Positions 25,537-32,050 of a stretch of DNA of 64,000 bases are shown here, one piece after another. The stretch comes from Bacillota bacterium (lineage in GTDB: Bacteria > Bacillota > Clostridia > Oscillospirales > Ruminococcaceae). The notes beneath the pieces were generated by a model. That model ran no database searches, was not told where the DNA came from, and worked only from the letters and a program-made list of their open reading frames with translations. Made by a program: the position numbers and the translations under genes. The stretch's first letter is position 1; each line of letters opens with the position of its first letter. The stretch spans positions 1 to 64,000 of the forward strand of contig JAEYNX010000004.1 in NCBI GenBank assembly GCA_023412215.1. The letters run 5' to 3'.

Positions 25537-26452
25537 GTGGAGCGTTGGGAAAAGGTCAAGGCGGTGCAGCGGATGCAGGAGTTTATCCTCGCCCACCTCG
25601 CCGAGCCGATTACGCTGCACAGGCTCGCACAGGCGGCGGGCTATTCGCCATGGTACAGCGCGCGGTTGTTTAAGGAGCTCACCGACAAGGCCCCTTTTGA
25701 ATACATTCGCCTGCTGCGCCTTTCACGCGCCGCGCTGCGGCTGCGCGACGGCGACGATAGTGTGCCGGACGTGGCTGGACTTTGTGTTCGACTCGCACGA
25801 GGGGCTTACGCGCGCCTTCTCAAAGCAGTTCGGGCTAAGCCCGAAGGCGTACCAGAGCCATACGCCGCCGCTTAGGCTTTTTATGCCCTACGCTGTACGC
25901 GATTACTACCTCATGCTGCAAAAGGGAGGAAATACCGTGTTTGAAAAAGGTGAAAAACCAAAGCCCGCGACCGTTTTTGTGCAGGTGGTGGACCGCCCCT
26001 CGCGCAAGCTGATCTTAAATCGCGGCGTAAGGGCAAGCCACTACTTTGAATACTGCGAGGAGGTCGGCTGCGATATCTGGGGCGTGCTCACGAGCATTAA
26101 GGAGGCGCTCTATGAACCGATCGGGATGTGGCTGCCCGAGAAGCTGCGCAAGGAGGGCACCTCGCTCTACGCACAGGGCGTGGAGGTGCCGCTTGATTAT
26201 GCCGGGGAGCTGCCCGAGGGCCTAGAAATCATCGAGCTGCCCGCCTGTAAGATGATGGTGTTCCAAGGCCGGCCATACGATGGCGAAAGGTTCTCCGACG
26301 CCATCGAGCAGGTGTGGGACGTGATGAAACAGTACAACCCCGAGCTGTACGGCTTTGCGTGGGCGGACGAGGACGCGCCCCGCTTTCAGCTGGCACCCAT
26401 GGGCTACCGCGGCTACATCGAGGTAAGACCGGTAACATCCATTCTTCCTTGA
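25537..26452 (+). pseudogene. AraC-family regulator with GyrI-like effector domain, frameshifted
   Basis: GTG 25537 opens an AraC-type DNA-binding domain (LAEPITLHRLAQAAGYSPWYSARLFKEL is typical, cited here only as positions 20-47). The frame breaks at about 25774. There the next frame resumes the second HTH (DFVFDSHEGLTRAFSKQFG) and continues into an effector-binding domain (TVFVQVVDRPSRKLILNRG to YIEVRPV). Comparing codons, gtggctggac lacks two bases expected for Val-Ala-Leu-Asp, so a two-base deletion is the simplest cause. The 3' part has its own GGGAGG followed by GTG 25937 and could be made alone. It could be a true pseudogene, a sequencing error or a recent mutation. Confidence 0.75.
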
Positions 26453-26801
26453 AAAAGCGATTTATTGCTTTTTTAAACCTCGCCCCCTGTAGGAGCGGCA
26501 GCGCCATGCGTTGCTACAGAAAAAGTGTCGAAGACTATTCGACGGATAAAAACTGCCCACGCCGTTATAAAAACGGCGTGGGCAGAATCCCTTTTCAAAT
26601 GGAATTTAGTATAGGACAGTTAAACGCAAAAACACCGTCGAAAACCGGCGGTGTTTTGCGTGCATTGACAGTTACAATACAAAGAAGTTTATGAAATAAT
26701 GACGTTATCTAAAAATAATTTAATCTAACAACGCTTTGCGCCCTTCGCCAAGAACGGAGTATGTAAAAGCGATTGCGTTGTTTTTTAAAAAAGAGTTCAA
26801 A
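26453..26801. other. Gene-free interval with several hairpins
   Basis: No gene is seen. Palindromes lie at 26527-26542 (gtcgaa/ttcgac), 26553-26585 (ctgcccacgccgtt and complement), 26631-26655 (aacaccg/cggtgtt, with a T-run on either strand) and about 26730-26782 (aacaacgc/gcgttgtt followed by T6 on the plus strand). Some of these probably end the AraC transcript and the convergent lipoprotein transcript. Confidence 0.45.
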
Positions 26802-27251
26802 TTATTGCAACGCCGCTACGGCTGCTTCCCACTGCGCCGCGGCCTGCTCGCCAAGTGCCTTGCCTTCGTCAATACCCGCTTGAATCTCTTCCTCGCTGGC
26901 GGCGCCCTGAGCCTCCTGAATCTTGGCCATCGCATCGGAATATGCGGTCATCGCGGCGACGAGATCTTGATGCTTCTGCATGCAGGAGTCGGGCACATAA
27001 GGCGTAACATCCTTTTCAAGAGCGGAAATCGTGTCATCCGAGCCTGTTTTCAGGGCATCGATGGCCTGCCACCACTCCTCAGTATTCGTATAATATTCCA
27101 AAGAGGTGTCGAGTGTGTCGATTACAAGCCCGTAGCTGTCAACCAGCTCGCCCATAGAGGTTGTGTATTCCTCCTCCGAAATCTTCTGGCTGCAGGCAGT
27201 CAACGAGAGTGCGAATAGTCCGGCTAAGAAGAGTGCGATAAGTTTTTTCAT
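26802..27251 (-). CDS. Small lipoprotein of unknown function
   Basis: A 149-residue protein begins with a lipoprotein signal and lipobox LTAC (Cys 20). The mature part is acidic and predicted helical, with SMGELVDSYGLVIDTLD, EEWWQAIDALK and a C-terminal Ala/Glu-rich helix ending QWEAAVAALQ. I do not recognise the family. GGAAGG lies 10 bases before ATG 27251. It is transcribed alone in the opposite direction to the AraC remnant. It could be a helical-bundle surface protein; no function is claimed. Confidence 0.75.
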   Translation of the reverse strand: MKKLIALFLAGLFALSLTACSQKISEEEYTTSMGELVDSYGLVIDTLDTSLEYYTNTEEWWQAIDALKTGSDDTISALEKDVTPYVPDSCMQKHQDLVAAMTAYSDAMAKIQEAQGAASEEEIQAGIDEGKALGEQAAAQWEAAVAALQ

Positions 27252-27478
27252 TTTTTCTACCTTCCTTTTGTCATTACCTCATCTGTAAAGTCATTGGTAC
27301 TCTTTAGGTAAATCCCTAACATACCGATGTATATTTTAACATAAATATAAAGTTGTAGCAAATAAACAATCTTGCGAAAATGTACAATATTTTGTCTGTT
27401 TTGAGATAAAATTATAAGTAATACTAATGAATTTTGCCTAAAATATAACACAATCTTGCTGTTGGTGGTAAATATGTA

Positions 27479-27505
27479 GGGCCCGCGTGTAAAACACGCG
27501 AGCCC
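27479..27505 (-). terminator. Hairpin after the small membrane protein
   Basis: A palindrome gggcccgcgtg/cacgcgagccc with a taaaa loop lies 23 bases after the 27528 stop. It has no clear T-tract, so terminator function is uncertain. Confidence 0.5.
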
Positions 27506-27527
27506 CTGCTCAGGTGCCGGTTAGCGG

Positions 27528-27716
27528 TTATCGAGCCATTGACGAGATATCATCAATAAAATCGGATACGGCACGAATCGCCATCCCTGCGTTTTTCTTC
27601 AGCTTGGTTTTTTTCATAAACCGTTTCATCTGCTTGCCGCCGCCCAGCATATAGGCGCCTGCGCCAAGCGCCGCTACTACCGCGACACCTGTGGCAATGC
27701 TTGACAAGGTTTTCAT
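27528..27716 (-). CDS. Small membrane protein (62 residues)
   Basis: The start at ATG 27716 is preferred because AAAGGATG lies 10 bases upstream; the in-frame ATG 27728 sits right on that site. The product has one glycine/alanine-rich membrane helix (about 5-28), then a short very basic stretch (KQMKRFMKKTKLKKN) and an amphipathic tail. It recalls YtxH-like or other small clostridial envelope proteins, but no family can be assigned with confidence. The stop and hairpin arrangement and good ribosome site make it a likely real gene. Confidence 0.65.
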   Translation of the reverse strand: MKTLSSIATGVAVVAALGAGAYMLGGGKQMKRFMKKTKLKKNAGMAIRAVSDFIDDISSMAR

Positions 27717-28021
27717 AGTACTACTCATCCTTTCAAAACTGCGTTATATCAAAAGCAGGTGTACATCTGCAAGATTATTGTCCCCGTGCGTTATGCGATT
27801 ATCGATAGAAAATATCGGCTCTGCGGCGTCGAACTTTTACCTGTTGCACAATTTTTTCACTGATTTAAATCCATATTTATTGAATTTGTAACGCATCCGA
27901 TTTTTAAGATGTCCTGAGCGGCTGCCTCTTATGTTTTAATTGCCAGACGCGGGGTACTGCGATATACTGGTATTGTTTAAAACGCATAAACACCCGTTTA
28001 TTTTCGGTTGACTGTGCGTTT

Positions 28022-28050
28022 TTGAAACCTGTAAAAAATATGGCTATACT
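28022..28050 (+). promoter_or_regulatory. Promoter of the vitamin B6 salvage pair
   Basis: TTGAAA (28022-28027) and TATACT (28045-28050) have a 17-base spacer. Transcription would start near 28057. The sequence from 27717 to 28021 shows no gene. Confidence 0.65.
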
Positions 28051-28056
28051 ATATAC

Positions 28057-28158
28057 AAATACCGGTTTTACGCTACCGCGCAAAACGGTGTCTTGGTGTA
28101 GCATATGGAGGATAAGGTTTGAAAGATAGATCTTTCAAACCAAGGAAGGGTTACAATT
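28057..28158 (+). promoter_or_regulatory. Structured leader of pdxK-S component
   Basis: This leader of about 100 nt contains an outer pairing of accggtttt with aaaacggt, an overlapping gctacc/ggtgtagc pairing, and a strong 12-bp hairpin at 28116-28141 (ggtttgaaagat and complement) just before the ribosome site GGAAGGG. The two overlapping pairings could be alternatives or a pseudoknot. It does not match any riboswitch class I can name. Confidence 0.35.
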
Positions 28159-29028
28159 ATGCCTGCTATGCAAACCGGCCCTAAAAGGGTTGCCGCTATC
28201 CATGATCTTTCCGGCGTGGGAAGGTGCTCGCTTTCGGTTGTGCTGCCGGTGCTTTCAGCCATCGGCGTACAGGTCTGCCCCATCCCGACCGCCATCCTTT
28301 CGGCGCACACAGGGGGCTTTGGCGAGGTTGCATTCTTTGACCTCACCGATTTTTTAAGCGAAAGCCTTGCCCACTACAAGCGCATCGGGATGGATTTTGA
28401 CTGTGTATACAGCGGCTTTTTAGGCTCGGAGCACCAGATTGACAGTTGCCTAGGCTACTTTACAAGCTTCCCCAATGCCCTTGCGGTGGTGGACCCGGTA
28501 ATGGGCGACCACGGCAAGCCCTACAAAACCTACACGCCTGCGATGCGCGCGCGCATGGTGGAGCTGGTGCGGGTGGCGGATATCATCACGCCCAACCTCA
28601 CCGAAAGCGCCATGCTGCTGGGGATGGACTTCCCCGTTTCGCTTACCCACAGCGAAGCAAAGAGCATGCTTGCGCGGTTAAGCGAAAAGGGCCCTCGGCA
28701 GGTGGTGATTACCGGTGTGCCGATGGCCACCGGCGAGATGGCAAACCTCGGCTACGACCGCGAACGCGGCGCCTACTGGTATGTAAAATGTACCTATGTG
28801 CCCGTTTCCTACCCCGGTACGGGCGACGTGTTTGCAAGCGTCCTTACCGGCTCGCTGCTGATGGGCGACAGCCTGCCCATGGCGATGGACCGGGCCACGC
28901 GTTTTGTAGAACTCACCATCAACACTACCTTCAGCTTCGGCACCGACACACGGGAGGGTATTATGCTGGAAAAAACCCTACCGTGGCTTACCGAGCGGCA
29001 GATGGTCTCGGGGTTTAAGCCTTTGTGA
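28159..29028 (+). CDS. pdxK: Pyridoxamine/pyridoxal kinase
   Basis: This PfkB-superfamily kinase phosphorylates pyridoxamine, pyridoxal or pyridoxine in the cytosol, the trapping step of vitamin B6 salvage. It starts with RVAAIHDLSGVGRCSLSV, has VVDPVMGDHGKPY and DIITPNLTESAML for the substrate/ATP regions, and ends with the anion-hole/catalytic motif YPGTGDVFASVLTG. The length of 289 residues is typical of PdxY/PdxK. GGAAGGG precedes ATG 28159. A putative B6 ECF transporter S component follows after 40 bases, supporting B6 as the substrate. Confidence 0.93.
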   Translation: MPAMQTGPKRVAAIHDLSGVGRCSLSVVLPVLSAIGVQVCPIPTAILSAHTGGFGEVAFFDLTDFLSESLAHYKRIGMDFDCVYSGFLGSEHQIDSCLGYFTSFPNALAVVDPVMGDHGKPYKTYTPAMRARMVELVRVADIITPNLTESAMLLGMDFPVSLTHSEAKSMLARLSEKGPRQVVITGVPMATGEMANLGYDRERGAYWYVKCTYVPVSYPGTGDVFASVLTGSLLMGDSLPMAMDRATRFVELTINTTFSFGTDTREGIMLEKTLPWLTERQMVSGFKPL

Positions 29029-29068
29029 AATAGACGGCAACCTACTTTGACGAAAAGGGTGTTGCAGT

Positions 29069-29653
29069 ATGTCTAACGAAAAAACCACCAAGCGATTTGA
29101 TCTGTATGTGATCGTAGCCATCGGGCTATTGGCGGCGCTGGTATTTGCCGCGTCGTTTTTGCGCATTCTCATCCCCACGCCGCTGGGCAATACCGCGCTG
29201 CACCTCGGCAACGTGCTCTGCCTGCTCTCGGGCTTGCTGCTGGGCGGGGTAAACGGCGGGCTTGCCGCGGGCTTCGGCTCCTTCTTCTTCGACCTCATAT
29301 ACCCCGGCTATGCCGCGGACGCGCCTTATACCCTTATATTCAAGTTCTGCCTCGCGCTGGTATGCGGCCTTATCGCCTACGCGGGCGGGCGCAAGGGCAC
29401 CAAGACCGGCTTTAACATCCTCGGGGCCGTCTCGGGCTCGCTTACCTATGTGGTGCTCTACCTTGGCAAGAACTTTTTGTTTGATATCTGGTTTGCGAAA
29501 ACCGAGGTGGCCACCGCGTGGACGGATGTCGTCGCGAAGGGCGTGGTGTCCATCACCAACGCCGTGATTGCGTGTGTGGTGGCGGTGCCGCTGGCGCTGG
29601 TGATCCGCAAGGCCGTGGAGCGTACGAGCATTTACAAACGTGTGATGAAATAG
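29069..29653 (+). CDS. pdxU: ECF transporter S component, probably for vitamin B6
   Basis: This integral membrane substrate-binding subunit works with a shared EcfAA'T energising module, not encoded here. The 194-residue protein has about six hydrophobic segments, with the typical loop TPLGNTALHLGNVLCLLSGLLLG and GGLAAGFGSFFFDL. Location directly behind pyridoxamine kinase in one transcript predicts pyridoxine-type substrates (the PdxU group described by comparative genomics). The substrate call is from context. A terminator follows 18 bases after the stop. Confidence 0.85.
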   Translation: MSNEKTTKRFDLYVIVAIGLLAALVFAASFLRILIPTPLGNTALHLGNVLCLLSGLLLGGVNGGLAAGFGSFFFDLIYPGYAADAPYTLIFKFCLALVCGLIAYAGGRKGTKTGFNILGAVSGSLTYVVLYLGKNFLFDIWFAKTEVATAWTDVVAKGVVSITNAVIACVVAVPLALVIRKAVERTSIYKRVMK

Positions 29654-29670
29654 AGCTTCAATAAGATTTT

Positions 29671-29703
29671 AAAGAGGCCGTCGCTCAGCGACGGCCTCTT
29701 TAA
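29671..29703 (+). terminator. Terminator after ECF S component
   Basis: The stem aaagaggccgtcgct with its complement is closed by a very short loop and is followed by TTTAA. Confidence 0.85.
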
Positions 29704-29743
29704 GTATATCCGGAATGCATGTTTTCATAGCAACCGGTATCGG

Positions 29744-30583
29744 TTACTGCTCCACAAGGCTTGCGGTAACCACCGTTTGTTTAAGCGCGTTGTTGCTGAT
29801 GTTGATATTGATGATCTTGGTTACCGACTTACCCTGCCGGTCGGTAATCTTCATGGTAATCTGGTCTTTTGTCAGTTCCTCCGGGCAGCCGTCCAACTGG
29901 ATGTGCCCGATGCCGGAGCCGTCGTTGCCCGCCGCGAGCGCCGCCTTCTCTTCTTCAGTGGCATCCTCAGGAAGTTGTATTTCCCCGCCCAGGATATGCG
30001 AATAATGATCCTCCGAAGCCCACTGCATCAGGTTGACGGCTGTCCAGCGGTACCATATCCCGCCGTAGTCGCTGAAGCTTTTATCAAAGTTAAAGGTGAG
30101 AGACTTGCTGTAAAAGTCCTCACTCTCCCCAAAATTCTGCACGTCGGCCCAGTATTTCACCTGCTGTGTTTTTGTCCAATCCGCCACGTCCAGAAATTCA
30201 GTGTTGCAGGAAAGCTCTATCTTGGCGATATTGTCACCGTCGATAAAAAACTCCAGTGCCGGCCTTGCAGTCACGTTGACTACGGAGGTGCCGTAATCTT
30301 CCGGCAGGTTTTCATTGTCCGCAATCCGCACCACATTGTTTTGTGTGTCGCGAACCGACACTGCATAAACCAGGGTGCCGCCCCCAAACGGCATCACAAA
30401 AATAAACGCGAACAGGAGTGCGATGCAGGTCGCCGGTACGGCGATCCACGCGCGCCGGTACACGGCCTTTCGGGTACTGCCAAGGGTGTTCTCGGGGCTT
30501 AGAATGCGGTCGAGCATCCGTTTGCTCTGTACTTCATCGGGTTGCAGAGTACCGTAAAATTCTTTTATATTGGCTCTATTCAT
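29744..30583 (-). CDS. Putative membrane anti-sigma factor
   Basis: The 279-residue protein has a short cytosolic N-terminus (1-43), one membrane helix (about 44-66) and an extracytoplasmic domain of about 210 residues with no motif I recognise. Its start overlaps the end of the ECF sigma gene by 8 bases, the usual sigma/anti-sigma coupling, and its topology fits a regulator that holds the sigma factor at the membrane. The N-terminus lacks a clear ZAS zinc motif (no HxxxCxxC). The function is therefore inferred from context and topology. Confidence 0.72.
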   Translation of the reverse strand: MNRANIKEFYGTLQPDEVQSKRMLDRILSPENTLGSTRKAVYRRAWIAVPATCIALLFAFIFVMPFGGGTLVYAVSVRDTQNNVVRIADNENLPEDYGTSVVNVTARPALEFFIDGDNIAKIELSCNTEFLDVADWTKTQQVKYWADVQNFGESEDFYSKSLTFNFDKSFSDYGGIWYRWTAVNLMQWASEDHYSHILGGEIQLPEDATEEEKAALAAGNDGSGIGHIQLDGCPEELTKDQITMKITDRQGKSVTKIININISNNALKQTVVTASLVEQ

Positions 30584-31109
30584 TTATCTCCTCTCCAATC
30601 TCCAGTTTTAAGCGCCTTCTGGCCGCGCAAAGCCGGGCCTTTACAGTATTGTGATTAACCCGCAGCATCGCGGCAATCTCGGCGGCCTTGTACCCCTCGT
30701 AATAGTAAAGATACAGCACCACCCGGTAGTTTGGCGGCAACCTAAGCAGCTTTTCCATGACGTCGCTCTCTTTTAAATCTTTGTCCGGCGATTCTGTATC
30801 GGGGTCGATCTCCTGTGTTCTCCTTCTCCACCACTGCCGGTGCAGATCGCGGCACTGGTTTTGGGCAGCAGTAATCAGCCACGCCTTTTCGTGCTCGACG
30901 TCTGCAAAGCTCTTTTTGCTGTTGATGAGTTTAAGGAAAACCGATTGAGCGGCATCCTCCGCATCCGCCTGATTGCCCATTAAGGAGTAGCACAGCCGGT
31001 AGACCGTGTTGATGTGCCGGTAGTACAGCTCGGTGATCTGCTGGGGCGAATAGTCGACGGCCGCCGCCTTTATATTGACTTCGCTGGAGTAGGGTAAGGA
31101 CGATTCCAT
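30576..31109 (-). CDS. ECF-type RNA polymerase sigma factor
   Basis: A 177-residue sigma-70 family protein with region 2 (ELYYRHINTVYRLCYSLMGN, AEDAAQSVFLKL, KAWLITAAQNQCRD) and region 4 (LPPNYRVVLYLYYYEGYKAAEIAAML, helix-turn-helix near the end; quoted in part). Region 3 is absent, as expected for ECF factors. GGAGG is 9 bases before ATG 31109. It is translationally coupled to the downstream membrane protein. The target regulon and signal are unknown. Confidence 0.92.
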   Translation of the reverse strand: MESSLPYSSEVNIKAAAVDYSPQQITELYYRHINTVYRLCYSLMGNQADAEDAAQSVFLKLINSKKSFADVEHEKAWLITAAQNQCRDLHRQWWRRRTQEIDPDTESPDKDLKESDVMEKLLRLPPNYRVVLYLYYYEGYKAAEIAAMLRVNHNTVKARLCAARRRLKLEIGEEINE

Positions 31110-31202
31110 GAGCTTTTCACCTCCATTTACCTATAACACGTTTGAGAGGGGCAAAAAGTTGCCGCCGATATAAAAGATTTTTTATTGAGGGCAGGAACAA
31201 TA

Positions 31203-31261
31203 AAGTGCACCCCTTAAGTTCTTTACAGTATAGCCTACTGTCTAACTTTGGGGGTGCACTT
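31203..31261. repeat. 59-bp imperfect inverted repeat, IS-end-like
   Basis: The arms aagtgcaccccttaagtt (31203-31220) and the complement of 31244-31261 match at 16 of 18 bases, and the stem continues through acagta/tactgt. Ends of the form aagtgcacccc...agttagac resemble termini of IS3-family elements. Two such ends facing each other with nothing between would be a MITE or deletion remnant. A simple hairpin is the alternative. Confidence 0.45.
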
Positions 31262-31314
31262 CAGTTTTTATTCTTCTCGATCCGCCTGAAATCTTATGTA
31301 ATACTGTAGGCAGT

Positions 31315-31725
31315 TCATTTCTGCGACGCCCGCATTAATTCGTAAACCGCCGGTGAAACGGACACCATCAGTATCTGCACGCGGGTGGCAATATCCAGCA
31401 CCGCGTGCCCTATCATCAAAGGGGCAAGCCTGCGCTTTTTATAGTACCATATACCCAATACCAACATGAGCGGGATGAAGGAAAGGAACCTGAAAAGGAT
31501 ATGGCGCCACTCCCACAGCATCGGCATAAAGCTATGCTGCAGCGCGTAGAAAAACACAAGAAGCATCACCAGAACAGTAATGCCGTTACACACTGTGCAG
31601 ATAATCGACCACCAGCGGCTTAGCGCTTCGGGCGACTGACGGGTGAGCGCCGTTAGCAGGACACCGGCTAAGATAAAAAGGATACCTCTGAATAGCGGCA
31701 TCACAAAAGGCAGGCTTTTTTTCAT
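31315..31725 (-). pseudogene. Truncated CPBP-family membrane protein
   Basis: The 136-residue product has four hydrophobic segments and the two later CPBP (Abi) motifs: ALQHSFMPM for the second and IGHAVLDIATRVQ for the third. The first motif, EExxxR with the metal-binding glutamates, is absent, and no sequence encoding it lies upstream before the next gene. It therefore looks like the C-terminal half of an intramembrane protease. ATG 31725 with AAAGG upstream could still allow translation. The IS-end-like repeat just downstream fits local decay. Confidence 0.55.
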
Positions 31726-31758
31726 CAATACACAACCTTTTCCATGTTGTCGGCCGGC

Positions 31759-32010
31759 CTAATCCCGTTTATTAATCAGATACCCCGCCTGATCGAGGTC
31801 GTTCTTGTGCACATAAACATAGTAGCACTTGTTCACGGAAAGGTTTAAGCCAAAGCTACCGTGATGACTGCTGCCGAAGGGCCCGGGGCTGGAGTGGTCC
31901 ACGATCTTCCAATCATAGCGGATGCCGTTTAAGGCCAGGGTTTGACGCACCCGCGCAAATTCTTCGAGCGAATTGCCCATATACACCTCTTGACGGTTCC
32001 AGAACCACAT
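31759..32010 (-). CDS. Small conserved hypothetical protein
   Basis: An 83-residue soluble protein. It shows GNSLEEFARVRQTLALNG, a Ser/Gly/His-rich loop (about 40-52) and NKCYYVYVHKNDLDQAGYLI. The alternation suggests a small alpha/beta ferredoxin-like domain similar to DUF2007-type proteins, but I cannot assign a family firmly. AAGGAGGG precedes ATG 32010. It lies 40 bases behind the glgP stop on the same strand and could share that transcript. Confidence 0.65.
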   Translation of the reverse strand: MWFWNRQEVYMGNSLEEFARVRQTLALNGIRYDWKIVDHSSPGPFGSSHHGSFGLNLSVNKCYYVYVHKNDLDQAGYLINKRD

Positions 32011-32050
32011 ACCGATCCCTCCTTAATCATTTGCCCGCACGGGGTACTGT

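Noticed and set aside
26314..26694. 126-codon frame overlapping the AraC remnant
   Set aside because: It lies in a third frame over a clearly conserved coding region and then runs through hairpins.
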